From the NCBI GenBank assembly GCA_009746045.1, contig RPFO01000131.1, positions 1,966,671 to 2,012,670 of the forward strand: a stretch of DNA of 46,000 nucleotides. The letters are read 5' to 3'. Under the pieces are notes generated by a model that was not told where the DNA came from, searched no databases, and saw only the letters and a program-made list of their open reading frames with translations. Below, one piece after another: positions 1 to 8,993 of the stretch. The translations under genes and the position numbers were made by a program. Positions within the stretch are counted from its first letter, which is position 1. Each line of letters begins with the position of its first letter. Source of the DNA: Mesostigma viride (Eukaryota; Streptophyta; Mesostigmatophyceae; Mesostigmatales; Mesostigmataceae).

Positions 1-1
1 C

Positions 2-217
2 CCTGAGGATAAGCAGCGGTTCCTCTCTCGTCGCAAGCGGTTGCACGACCTCACCTGGACGCTGGATGACGACCTCACCCCCGCTCAGCAACAGCAGCGA
101 CGCGACCTGTGGCCGGAATACCTCCGCCATAAGCAGGACCCCCAGAAGCCCAAGGTGTACTGGAGGGGCGGGGACCTGATGATCAACCACAAGATGTGGA
201 CGCCCCCAGCGGGCTAG
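2..217 (+). CDS. C-terminal part of L1-like ORF1 protein (cut by window edge)
   Basis: An open frame enters from the left edge and stops at TAG 217, giving 71 residues. It contains FLSRRKRL, a TLDDDLTPAQQQQRR block, LWPEYLRHK and VYWRGGDL. The same blocks occur at the C-terminus of the intact ORF1 protein at 5049-6497 and of the copies ending at 3955 and 8046. In L1-type ORF1 proteins this region follows a coiled coil and belongs to the RNA-binding half that coats element RNA. The family assignment rests on the layout of the full copy. The N-terminal part lies outside the window, so intactness cannot be judged. Confidence 0.7.
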   Translation, partial: PEDKQRFLSRRKRLHDLTWTLDDDLTPAQQQQRRDLWPEYLRHKQDPQKPKVYWRGGDLMINHKMWTPPAG

Positions 218-721
218 AATAGCAATAGCCCTAGATTGTAACCCTTGGCGTCACTGCCGCTAAGGCAGCCATGCCTAGACTATTTGCCTAGCTGTGCCAA
301 CACACCTAGTCACGTGCCGCCAACGCACGGTCCACCACCAGCCATAGCCTAGTACAGCCATGCTACGCCCTGGCTATGTTTAGCCAAGCCATGCCTATAA
401 TGGGACCCCCCCATGGATGTTGCATTAAGAATTTAGCCATGCTATGCCATGCAGAGAGATGCTCTCTGTCGAGCAGCCATGTCCTAGCTCTTGTATAGCC
501 ATGCTGATCTTCCTCCCTCACAGGCATGCTCCCCCCCTTACCCGGGCATAGCGTGATAGACCATGAGGGTGCAGGTGCCCTGGTGCACCTAGAGCAAGGG
601 TAGCTTACATTCCCACCCTTGCATGAAGTAGCCTAGGATGTATTAAAAGCCATATGCCCCTTCTCAGGGATATGCGCTACATTGACTCCCAACGGAGCGA
701 TGTTGATAATTAATTAATTAA
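218..721 (+). mobile_element. 3' UTR and tail of ORF1-type retroelement, copy 1
   Basis: This non-coding stretch follows the ORF1 stop. It shares blocks with the regions after the ORF1 copies ending at 3955 and 8046, for example GCCCTGGTGCACCTAGAG and TTCCCACCCTTGCA. It ends with hairpin CTCCCAACGGAG (686-697) and a TAATTAAT-type tail. Sharing of the terminal hairpin with ORF2-bearing pieces elsewhere suggests mobilisation by the same reverse transcriptase. Confidence 0.65.
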
Positions 722-821
722 TGTGGGCCCTACCGTAAGTCAGCTAGGCTGTACGGCATCACATGATACAGTGCATGAGACCCCACGATTACCGGCATTA
801 GTCGTAACACTGCACAGTATT

Positions 822-1725
822 GGCCCTGGCAACCGGGGCGGAAACAACAGCGGCAACCGCCCCGGTTATCGCTCGGGTAACCACCCCGGAAGCGACCACC
901 CTGGCACCCACCGACCCGGTACCCGCCCCGGCGGCCACCCGGGTACGTTGCCACCTCGGAAACCGCCCTGCATGGGTGCCGCCCCGGCTATCGCGCAGTG
1001 ACTGCCCCGGTTGCCACCCTAGTAACCGCGCCCCGGTTTCCGGCCTGGTAGCTGGCAACCCGGTTTCGGGCCCGGTTGCTGCCCCGGCTGCCACCTCGGT
1101 AACCGCCCCGGTTTCCGGCCCGGTTGCCATCCCGGGTCCCGCCCCGGGATACGGTCCGGTCACTGGGGCGGTTTCCGGCCCGGTAGCCACCCCGTGTTCG
1201 ATCCGGACCCCAGTGACCGCCCCGGTTGCCATAGGTTACGTCAGTGCCGCCCCGGTAACCGGTCCGGTTGCCGCCCCGGTTGCCGGAGGCGCCGCCCCGG
1301 TAACCGGTCCACCCTAGTAACCGCGCCCCCGTTTCCAGCCTGGTAGCCGGCAAGCCGGTTTCGGGCCCGGTCACCGCCCCGGTTGCTGCCCCGGCTGCCA
1401 CCTCGGTAACCGCCCCGGTTTCCGGCCAGGTTGCCATCCCGGGTCCCGCCCCGGGTCCCGCTCCGGGTTCTGGTCCGGTCACTGGGGCGGTTTCCGGCCC
1501 GGTAGCCGCCCCGGTTTCCGGACCCCGGTGACCGCCCCGGTTGCCGGAGGTGCCGCCCCGGTAACCGGTCCGGTCGCCGCCCCGGTTGCCGGAGTTGCCG
1601 CCCCGGGAACCAGTCCACCCGGTAACCAGGGTGTCCCGGGGAAACCGGCAACCGGTCGGCCCAGGTCCGAAAACCGGGTACCCGGTCACGACCCCGGTAA
1701 CCGTTCCGGGGCAGGCCAGAAAATT
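822..1725. repeat. GC-rich degenerate minisatellite
   Basis: Short units built from GCCCCGGTAACCG, GCCCCGGTTGCC and GGTTTCCGGCC repeat imperfectly for about 900 bp, with larger blocks recurring (compare 1021-1320 with 1320-1620). Many units hold palindromic cores such as CCGGTTACCGG or GGTAACC. Open frames run on both strands because the repeat contains few stops. I see no start context, splice sites or domain, so I do not call a gene. Confidence 0.8.
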
Positions 1726-1762
1726 TCTAGTGAGTGGGAGGGGAACATGGGATGGAATGGAT

Positions 1763-2134
1763 TAAAAATTAAATTAAATTAAATTATAACATGTCTCCGT
1801 TGGGAGATCATGTAGCACATATTCCAGGTTGGATGGGTGGTGTGGAGGAAGCCGCGTAATCGAACTAACCTAACTCTAAGCTATATCTAGTCTAGAAAAG
1901 CCTATCTACGCTACTCATCAAAACGGCTCCTCCTCTTGGGGGGAGGTGGCTTGCCCACAGGGGCTGGCGTGTGCGCCTTGACAATCTTCTTCCACCGCGT
2001 CTTGTCCTGCATGGCAGTCCAAAGACGGGAGAGAGAGTGGATGCGGTACTCAAACTGGGCTGGGACCACTAGGTCGTCCAGCAACATCTGGGTATAGGTC
2101 ATGGCATGTTTCCCTACCTTTTTAGGAATGTTCT
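1763..2134 (-). mobile_element. 5'-truncated LINE insertion with 15-bp target-site duplication
   Basis: The direct repeat TGGGATGGAATGGAT flanks this 372-bp insertion at 1748-1762 and 2135-2149. On the minus strand the element has the end of an ORF (down to 1911), a short 3' UTR, hairpin CTCCCAACGGAG (plus-strand 1795-1806) and an AATTT-type tail next to the left duplication. Truncation at the 5' end plus a variable-length duplication is the signature of target-primed reverse transcription. Confidence 0.85.
1911..2134 (-). pseudogene. LINE ORF2 C-terminal fragment
   Basis: The minus-strand frame reads through VVPAQFEYRIHSLSRLW, then MQDKTRWKKIVKAHTP, then a basic proline tail ending RFDE and a stop. 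The same tail occurs at 4442-4572, and part of it at 8758-8860. Its place just before the shared 3' hairpin suggests the C-terminus of the autonomous partner's ORF2, normally endonuclease plus reverse transcriptase. No catalytic domain remains here, so the ORF2 identity is inference from position and from recurrence in truncated copies. Confidence 0.6.
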
Positions 2135-2149
2135 TGGGATGGAATGGAT

Positions 2150-2558
2150 GGTGTAAGCTATCTAGGTCCTAGTTACAGGGGTGTGGGCACCGCGGCCCGA
2201 ATCGCTATGAATGCCAAACGCGGTCACACGCAGAGCCCCCACAGACACAGATGGGCACATCATAACTAGATATTAAAGCTAGGCATCATCTGGAGTGTGG
2301 CACATCACAGGCCAAACAGATATATGCATGTCCTTCTCCTTGATATGCATGTCTAGATATGGTGTGTTTTGATAAGACGTATACATCTTCACCGTATGCC
2401 TATAAAACGAGCCACCACGAGATAGCCATGGCTGACGGCGGAGCTCATAGCTTTCACGTTTGAGCACCGAATTTAGCCGTGACTATCACAATCGACGTGT
2501 CTTTCTACGACGCATGTGCATGCTGATATAATTTTCCGAAGCTATTACGCAATATACG
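2150..2558 (+). other. Intergenic or retroelement 5' region, no gene seen
   Basis: This stretch precedes the ORF1 copy starting near 2559 and may hold its 5' UTR. A piece at about 2415-2450 reads, on the minus strand, GAGCTCCGCCGTCAGCCATG, and recurs on the plus strand near 7305-7325. I see no credible coding frame. Confidence 0.5.
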
Positions 2559-3955
2559 ATGAGCAAACGCCTCTCGACGCAACGCAGCTAGCCTGGCGGC
2601 TGCGCTCAGCAATGAAAATACGTCTGCAGCTCCGGCTGCAGCTTCGCCCACCGGCCCAGAAGGCAGCGGCGCCACTAGCCAAGCTCTAGTGGTCGTCCAG
2701 CCCCCTGCTGAGCCCGCCTCGCCAGCAGCGTCGCCTGAACCCAAGCGCAGTCGCCCTGCCGAGCCGAGCAGGGCAGAGCTCGACTTTGTCGCCGAAGCCA
2801 GCCAGCCCGGCCTCCTTGACGCGCTTACCGAGGAGCGCATCCTGGTCTGCGTGTTTTTTGGATCGCACGCCTCGCTTCTTGAACTGTGCAAGCAGCTCTT
2901 CATCCAAGGCCGCCTCTTTGATCCTCGCCAGAGGCGTGCCCACGCTTTCGACCTCTTCCCCAGCCTCCACCGCCCCCACCTCCAGCAATTCGCTCTCTTT
3001 TCCCTCCTTGGACGCTCCATCGGGGAGCTTTGGCCCCCCAAGCCCCTCACCACCACCTTAACCGAATCCTCCATTCGCTCACTCCTTCAGGAGGCCCTCG
3101 ACCAGCACGCACGTGGCCCCCATCGCTGCAGATGTGGCGGCCGTGGGCAGCACGCTGGCTGCCGAGCTTCCCCTCCTCTCCACCGCCACCTCCACCCTCC
3201 TCGCCTCCTCCACCGCCACCACCTCCACCTCCGACGCCATCACCGCCCAGCTCCGTGACATCGACCAGCGTCTTAAGGACAACGCTATCGCTATCGAGGT
3301 CCTGCAGAACACCGCCGGCCTCACCGCCCAGGCGGTGAAGGACATTGCCGCCAAGCCAGCCCCGGCTGGCCTGGCCGGCGATGCTCCTCCCATCACCACC
3401 TGGGCGGACATGCTTAAGCTCAACATACCACCTCCACCACCTCCGCCGTCGCAGCCCAGCTCCAACGGCCGGCAGACGCTTGACCTCCGCGAGGAGGCCG
3501 AGCTCGCCAAGCGCAGCCTCAACGCCATACTCAAGAACTTCGACATGGTGGAAGGTGAGAATTCCGAGAAGCTTGCACGTGCCTTTGAGAGCAAAATCCT
3601 TGCACGCATGGGCCTCCTTGGTGAGATTAAGCTGACCGCCCACCGCCTCCCCCGCGCGCGGGGAAAGGCAGGGGCGCCTCCGCTTCTTCTCATCTTCGAG
3701 AGCCCCGCGGACAAGATTTCGTTTCTCAGACGCCACAAGCAGCTCGAGAACACTCCCTTCACCGTGGACGACGACTTGACCCTGGCGCAGCAACAACGGC
3801 GACGGGAGCTATGGCCGACCTACCTCCAGCTCCGGCAGACCAAGGCGGGCCAGCCGGTGTACTGGAAGGGGGCGGCCATCTACGTCGGCCACAAGCCCTG
3901 GCACGCGACCCCCTCGACCACCGCGGCCCCAGCGACTCCAGCAGCCCCCGCCTAG
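2559..3955 (+). pseudogene. Frameshifted L1-like ORF1 gene
   Basis: The C-terminal half is open from about 3113 to TAG 3955. It holds a heptad-like region (LRDIDQRLKDNAIAIEVLQN), a KNFDMVEGEN strand, LARMGLLGEIKLTAHRLPRA, a WPTYLQLRQ block and PVYWKGAAIYVGHKPW. These correspond in order to the coiled coil and RNA-binding half of the intact ORF1 at 5049-6497. The N-terminal part is open in another frame (about 2571-3110), so one shift is needed near 3100. ATG 2559 starts in a third frame that stops after ten codons. The protein is therefore broken or the assembly has indels. No reverse transcriptase follows. Confidence 0.65.
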
Positions 3956-4309
3956 GGAAATACAGCAGCAGTAGTGTAGAATAGTTAGACAGTGGCCTTG
4001 TACATGCCCGCCTACTACAGGCTGCCACTATACCAGCTGAGGCCTAGCCTTTTTAGTCATGTACATGTGTGCTTATGATGAGCCACCCTCCAGATGATGC
4101 CTAGCTTCATTTAATTATGCAGTGCCCATGCAGGGAGTAACCCTCTGCTGAGACGCCATGCCCTAGCTTCTCGGTATAGCTATGCTGATCTTCCCCCCCA
4201 TGACAGGCTCCCCCTTAGCTGGGCATAGCTTGAAGTTCATGGGGCTGCACGTGCCCTGGTGCAACGTCGTTTACATTCCCACCCTTGCAGGAAGTAGCTT
4301 AGAATGTAT
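3956..4309 (+). mobile_element. 3' UTR of ORF1-type retroelement, copy 2 (tail interrupted)
   Basis: It carries the same blocks as copies 1 and 3 (GCATGCAGGGAGTAACC-like, GCTGATCTTCC, TTCCCACCCTTGCAGGAAGT). It breaks off near GAATGTAT, just before the usual CCATATGCCCC block and hairpin. A minus-strand LINE tail begins there, so a later insertion interrupts or truncates it. Confidence 0.55.
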
Positions 4310-4572
4310 TAAATTAAATTAAATTATTTAACATGCCTCCGTGGGGAGGTCATGTAGCACCTATTCCATGATGGATGGGGTGGAGGAAGCCGCGTGATCG
4401 AACTATACTAACTCTAAGCTATCTAGAAAATCCTAACTACACTACTCATCAAAACGCCTCCTCCGCTTGGGGGGAGGTGGCTTGCCCACAGGGTCGGGCG
4501 TGTGCGCCTTGACAATCTTCTTCCACCGCGTCTTGTCCTGCATGACAGTCCAAAGACGGGAGAGAGAGTGGA
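4310..4572 (-). mobile_element. Minus-strand LINE 3' end with ORF2 C-terminal fragment
   Basis: The minus strand encodes IHSLSRLWTVMQDKTRW, then the basic proline tail ending RFDE (stop at 4442). A 3' UTR follows with hairpin CCTCCCCACGGAGG (plus-strand 4336-4349) and an AATTT-type tail. Compared with 1795-1806 the hairpin stem is extended by a matching outer C-G pair. The upstream side is cut by the tail of the next element, so this is a nested fragment. Confidence 0.65.
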
Positions 4573-6660
4573 TTGAATTGAATTGAATTGAATTGTAACA
4601 TAACTCCGTTGGGAGTATATGTAGCACGCTACATATTAATTAATTAATTAATAAGCACGTGACTGCGTCACGTGGGTGCCAATACAGAGTAAAGGAACCT
4701 TCAACCCTATATACACAGTGAGAAGGAGGTAGGGCGCCCTAGCTTCTCTCACTGCCGCAGGTGGGCAGGCCACAGAGCGCTCTCTCCACGGCATGGTGCC
4801 GGGGCGCAACACTGTGCCTGGGTGCAATACAACCAGTGCAATACCATAGGTAGGCTGACGCATAGCTTATGCTACAAATGTGAGGTGGGCTCAAGACGTC
4901 GGCTAATTAAGGCGCAAGCTGATGGCCACAAGGTGCCAGAGCTAATTGAAGGTACTATAACGCTGTGCGCTAATATCGTTTCAAGTGCTGTAATGCCTAA
5001 GCTATCCCATCATCGATTGCCCCCATCTAGACAACTAGCTGGAGTGCTCTATCCCGGGGAAGCCCGGGGGGGCTTCCACAGTTTCTTGTTGACGTAGAGG
5101 TCCCCGCCCCGCCAGTACACTTGGGGCTTCTCGGGGTTGGTCTTGTGGCGGATGTAGTCGGGCCACTGATCGCGGCGTTGCTGCTGCTGGGCTGGCGTCA
5201 GGTCGTCGTCAAGCGACCAGGAGGTGTCCACCAGCTTCTTGCGGCGAGAGAGGAACCGAACTCGGGCTGTGATGTCGCTGAAGGTGAGGACCACTGGAGG
5301 GGGCCCAGCCTTGGCCCGTGGATGGGGCAGGCGGTAGGCGCCCTGCAGTATCGCACCTGGCAGCTGCATGCGCGCCAAGAGCTGTTTCTTCAGCTCGTCG
5401 AGAAGAGAGTCTGGGGTCTCCTCCGGCAGCATGTCGAAGCGCCTGAGGATGACCCGGCAGCGGCGACGGTCGCGGTCAGCGGCCTCGCGGCGCGTGTCTT
5501 CCAGCTCCTGGAGCTTGGTGGTGATGGCGGTCGTGGTAGAGGATGCCTGGCTCTTGAGCAGGTCCGCCCAGGAGGCGCGAGTCGAGGGGTCATCGCTAGC
5601 CCTACCAGCAGGTTGGGCGGCGATGGTGGCCGTTCGCTCGGCGATCTCGGGGACCTGCGTGGCCAGGGCGTCTACCTTGGCAGCAACTGCCTCAAGTTTC
5701 ACGGTGCCTTGGCCGACTCGGCCTTCCACCTGGTTAAGGCGGGTGGTCACAGTGGCTGTGGCCTCGGAAACTTTGGTGGCAATGTGCTCTTGCGTAGCAG
5801 TAAACTGAGGCTGGAGCTTAAGGGCGACTCTGGCTTCAATGTTGTTGACCTTGGCCGAGAGAGTGTTGAGTGGGCCGTCAGGCGCGTTCAGGGCGGCGAG
5901 CTGCTCAGCCATCGGCGCCAGCTGCTCCGCCACTGCAGCTCGGATGGAGTCCGTGCTGGGGGAGGTGCTGCTCTGCGGGGATGCTGCAGCTGCTGTGGCT
6001 GCCCGTCTGCGCTCATGCAGGAGGCTCCTGAGGCCAGCGTAGCCAATCTGGGTGATGTCGTGGGCGTCGCAGCGCAGGTAGCTGCACATGATGACTGCCT
6101 TCAAGTACGCCTCCGGTTCTTGAAGCAGCCATTCCCAGGCGGGCTTGGTGACCTTGTCGCCAGGGGTAGGCAGGAAAAGTTCGTCATGGCGGGCCAGGAA
6201 CTTGATAACATCGTCACATTGTTCCTTCGTGAGCGTAAAGATTTCCAAGATGCAAAAATCCCGCTGGCCGGCGCCGAAGCGGCGGACGTCCCATTTGGTA
6301 TGGGAAGTTCGGGTTTTCTTGGGAATGGGCGACGAATTTGGCGTAGAGCACTGCGTCGAGGGAGGCAGACCGGGGGGGAGAGCTTCGATCAGCGCAAAAA
6401 GGTTGGCGTCCGCAGGAGTTGATGTCGCACGTGCTGCTGTCGACGGGAATGCCGACGACAGCTCAAAATGTTTGTCAAGGCTGCGTTTTGGTGGCATTTG
6501 CAAAATACTGCGTTACAGCCGTAACCGATTATACTAAAAATATAATTACTTACAGCAGAGTGAAATCACTCAAACCAAAGCAAACGCCCAGCTATAAACC
6601 TATATACAGAGCCATGTCAAAGCTCTATACTACGATAAGACCAATGGAAACGCCTAACGG
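4573..6660 (-). mobile_element. Nearly complete ORF1-only retroelement
   Basis: On the minus strand it has a 5' leader of about 160 nt (6498-6660), an intact ORF1 (5049-6497), a 3' UTR of about 430 nt, hairpin CTCCCAACGGAG (plus-strand 4604-4615) and an AATTC-type tail of about four units. The leader recurs as a detached copy at about 7415-7530. No ORF2 lies in this unit, which resembles non-autonomous elements that keep only ORF1. The boundaries are inferred from repeat comparison. I did not find a clear target-site duplication. Confidence 0.6.
5049..6497 (-). CDS. L1-like ORF1 protein, coiled coil plus RNA-binding half (intact)
   Basis: This is an uninterrupted 482-residue frame. I start it at ATG 6497 (MPPKRSLDKHF); the frame extends two codons upstream but begins there with TTG. 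In order it has a basic, Ser/Thr-rich N-terminus; a globular part around FGAGQRDFCILEIFTLTKEQ and WLLQEPEAYLKAVIMCSYLR; an Ala-rich linker; a long heptad region from about residue 180 to 300 (SAKVNNIEARV, TTRLNQVEGRV, VDALATQVPEIAERTA); and a C-terminal half with RCRVILRRFDMLPEE, LARMQLPGAILQGAYRLPHP, PPPVVLTFSD and SLDDDLTPAQQQQRRDQWP. This order matches L1 ORF1 proteins, which form coiled-coil trimers and bind element RNA as chaperones. Residue ranges are estimates. Confidence 0.75.
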   Translation of the reverse strand: MPPKRSLDKHFELSSAFPSTAARATSTPADANLFALIEALPPGLPPSTQCSTPNSSPIPKKTRTSHTKWDVRRFGAGQRDFCILEIFTLTKEQCDDVIKFLARHDELFLPTPGDKVTKPAWEWLLQEPEAYLKAVIMCSYLRCDAHDITQIGYAGLRSLLHERRRAATAAAASPQSSTSPSTDSIRAAVAEQLAPMAEQLAALNAPDGPLNTLSAKVNNIEARVALKLQPQFTATQEHIATKVSEATATVTTRLNQVEGRVGQGTVKLEAVAAKVDALATQVPEIAERTATIAAQPAGRASDDPSTRASWADLLKSQASSTTTAITTKLQELEDTRREAADRDRRRCRVILRRFDMLPEETPDSLLDELKKQLLARMQLPGAILQGAYRLPHPRAKAGPPPVVLTFSDITARVRFLSRRKKLVDTSWSLDDDLTPAQQQQRRDQWPDYIRHKTNPEKPQVYWRGGDLYVNKKLWKPPRASPG

Positions 6661-6667
6661 GAGGAAC

Positions 6668-7200
6668 CTAATAGCCCTGCTGCACCGCAAAATCAGCCCG
6701 CGTACGGCGGAGCATGATGTCAGCCATGGCCCGAGTCAGCGCCACCGACAAGCGCTGACGCCAATATGACGTCCAGGTCCGCGCCGACCATGGGGCCCGC
6801 TGGCCCTCCAGGTCCAGCCAGTCCTCCCGGAGCCGGCAACACTCCTTGAAGAAGGCGGAGGTCAGGGGCCCCATGGCCCCAAACTCCTCCAGGACAAAGG
6901 GCACCACACGATGGTGCCCGACGTCGCCGTAGGCCAGGAGCTTGGCCCGCTCCGCCCGGTCCGCTGTGTAACCTGCCGTGAGGGAGGCCCCAGCCACGTG
7001 GCTAAGAGCCAAGGGCCGCGCCACCGAAACGTCAATAATCAGATGCCGGCCACCCCCCTCAAAGTCCAGCACCACGATGTCAGGCCGGTGGTTGGGGGAA
7101 TAGAAGGCAGCGCCATCCGCATCCTCGGACCGGATGTTCGCGTGGGGAAAAACCGACCGAATCATGGCGAGCACCACCGTCAGGAGGACAGTGTGCAAAT
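6668..7200 (-). pseudogene. Retroelement C-terminal fragment with PD-(D/E)XK-like motif
   Basis: About 177 residues are open on the minus strand, without a credible ATG start. Visible features are NHRPDIVVLDFEGGG, HLIIDVSVARPLAL, a basic stretch DRAERAKLLAY, and VVPFVLEEFGAMGP, followed by an Arg/Trp-rich end. RPD, 13 residues, then IIDVSV and a later RAK resembles PD-(D/E)XK nuclease domains, such as the restriction-like endonuclease at the end of R2-type elements. The nuclease reading is inference from motif shape. The 5' side is lost near 7200, where AT-rich repeat sequence begins. Confidence 0.45.
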
Positions 7201-7600
7201 ACAAATACCAATTCTGATACCGATTATACTAGCAGATGCGTCTTGAAAAGACGCATCTGATGCAAGTAGCCTGACTGAATTTGGGGCTCAGACGCAAAAG
7301 TTCTGAGCTCCGCCGTCAGCCATGTCCGCTCGTGGCTCGTGGCTCGTGGGGTTGTCCGATGACCGCTACATATACTATACTAGTATATCAGAATATACTA
7401 GTATATACATTAAAAAATTATAATTACTTACAGCAGAGTGAAATCACTCAAACCAAAGCAAACGCCCAGCTATAAACCTATATACAGAGCCATGTCAAAG
7501 CTCTATACTACGATAAGACCAATGGAAATATGTATACATACTGGAAAGTATATACATATACTGGACAGTATATACATGTACTATACTAGTATATGTAGCA
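7201..7600. repeat. AT-rich repeats and detached ORF1-element leader
   Basis: About 7415-7530 is a near-identical copy of the leader next to the ORF1 element (6540-6650), including TAATTACTTACAGCAGAGTG. Around it the palindrome TATACTAGTATA and TATACAT variants recur several times. A short segment near 7305-7325 is also found inverted near 2430. No gene is seen. Confidence 0.6.
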
Positions 7601-8046
7601 CGCTCGCGGGGTAAGGCCGGCCCCTCCCCCTTGCTCCTCACCTTTGACACCATGGCGGATAAGATGGAGTTCCTCAAGTGTCGCAAGCGGCTTGGGGGGA
7701 CCGCCTACACGCTGGATGACGACTTGACCTTGACGCAGCAACAACGGCGACGGGAGTTGAATTGAATTGAATTGAATTGTAACATAACTCCGTTGGGAGT
7801 ATATGTAGCACATAGCCCTTGAGAGGGGGCGTATGGCCTATCATACATCCTAAGCTACTTCCTGCAAGGGTGGGGATGTAAAGGACCCTTGCTCTAGGTG
7901 CGACGGGAGTTATGGCCGACCTACCTCCAGCTTCGGCAGACGGCGGGGCAGAAGCCGGTCTACTGGAAGGGGGCGGACATCTACGTCGCCCACAAGCCCT
8001 GGCAGGCGACCCCTGCCGCCCCAGCCACCCCAGCCACCCCAGCCTA
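7601..8046 (+). pseudogene. ORF1 3' fragment split by a retroelement insertion
   Basis: The first part (about 7614-7758) encodes TLDDDLTLTQQQRRREL, as in the copy ending at 3955. The second part (7900-8046) resumes with LWPTYLQLRQTAG and PVYWKGADIYVAHKPW and stops at TAG 8046. Between them lies a 141-bp foreign piece flanked by the duplicated GCGACGGGAGTT. The gene is also 5'-truncated near 7600. It is closest to the ORF1 at 2559-3955, which shares WPTYLQLRQ and the Ala-Pro-Thr-rich end. Confidence 0.7.
7759..7899 (-). mobile_element. 141-bp 5'-truncated retroelement tail in ORF1, 12-bp TSD
   Basis: The repeat GCGACGGGAGTT flanks the insert at 7747-7758 and 7900-7911. On the minus strand the insert runs from ACCTAGAGCAAGGGTCC through CCATACGCCCCC and hairpin CTCCCAACGGAG (plus-strand 7788-7799) into an AATTC-type tail of about four units. 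It is a pure 3' tail, SINE-like in length, inserted by target-primed reverse transcription. Confidence 0.85.
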
Positions 8047-8488
8047 GGGAATATATAGCAGTAGTGTAGACTAGAAAGCTTAGTGACGTGGCCATGTATG
8101 CCTACGTGATGGGCCCACACCCGCCCTTACAACAGCCGTAGCAATTTTGAGTCATGCTTTGCCCATGCAGGGAGTTACTCCCTGCTGAGAGGCCATGTGT
8201 ACCCTATGTAGCTATAGCCTAGCCACATACCTTCCACCCCATATGTCATGCAGGCCTTCTAGGCCCTCTCCTCAAGCCCCCCCTGGGTGCCTGTGCTTGT
8301 TTAGGAGGCATGAACCATCATGGAGGTGCAGGTGCACCTAGTGCACCCAGAGCAGGTGATAGTCGTACATCCTACACCTGCAGGTTGTCGCCCTGATTGT
8401 ATTACAAACCCATAGATGCCCCTTTCTCAGGGCTATGTGTTACATATGCTCCCCACGGAGCTATGATTTTAATTAGTTAATTAATTAA
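8047..8488 (+). mobile_element. 3' UTR and tail of ORF1-type retroelement, copy 3
   Basis: This follows the ORF1 stop at 8046. It holds the family blocks, including GCCCATGCAGGGAGT and CAGGGCTATGTGTTACATA. It ends with hairpin CTCCCCACGGAG (8449-8460) and a TTAATTAATTAA-type tail. Confidence 0.65.
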
Positions 8489-8860
8489 TGTAGCACATAG
8501 CCCTTGAGAGGGGGCATATGGCCGGTATCATACATCCTAAGCTACTTCCTGTGCACAAGGGTGGGGATGTAAAGGACCCTTGCTCTAGGTGCACCAGGGC
8601 ACGTGCATCCCCATGATCTTCAAGCTATGCCCAGCGAAGGGGGAGCCTGTCATGGGGGGGAAGATCAGCATAGCTATACAAAGAAGCTAGGGCATGGCGT
8701 CTCAGCAGAGAGGTACTCCCTGCATGGGCACAGCATAACTAAATAAAGCTAGGCATCAGAGAGTGGATGCGGTGCTCAAACTGGGCTGGGACCACTAGGT
8801 CGTCCAGCAACATCTGAACGTAGTTCGTGACAGGTTTCCCTACCCGTTTGGGAATGTCCG
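8489..8860 (-). mobile_element. Inverted retroelement tail fragment plus ORF2 end piece
   Basis: 8489-8757 is the 3' UTR of the same family in minus orientation, abutting copy 3 tail to tail and truncated just before its hairpin. 8758-8860 repeats the ORF2 end piece seen at about 2030-2130 (GGGACCACTAGGTCGTCCAG on the plus strand). The two neighbouring family copies form a large imperfect inverted repeat. Confidence 0.6.
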
Positions 8861-8993
8861 CGGGGCCAGGCCAGGTCAGAATGTGCCGCCCTGGCTAGAA
8901 TGTATGATAGGCCATATGCCCCTTCTCTGGGCTATGTGCTACATATACTCCCAACGGAGTTATGTTCCAATTCAATTCAATTCAATTCAATAC
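8861..8993 (+). mobile_element. Short solo retroelement tail
   Basis: GCTAGAATGTATGATAGGCC, the CCATATGCCCC block, hairpin CTCCCAACGGAG (8948-8959) and an AATTC-type tail of about five units form another severely 5'-truncated copy. No duplication was recognised at its ends. Confidence 0.65.

Noticed and set aside
820-1689. Pro-Val-Ala-rich and Gly-Arg-rich frames that could mimic cell-wall or RNA-binding proteins
   Set aside because: Frames exist on both strands over a degenerate minisatellite, with no start context, introns or non-repeat domain.
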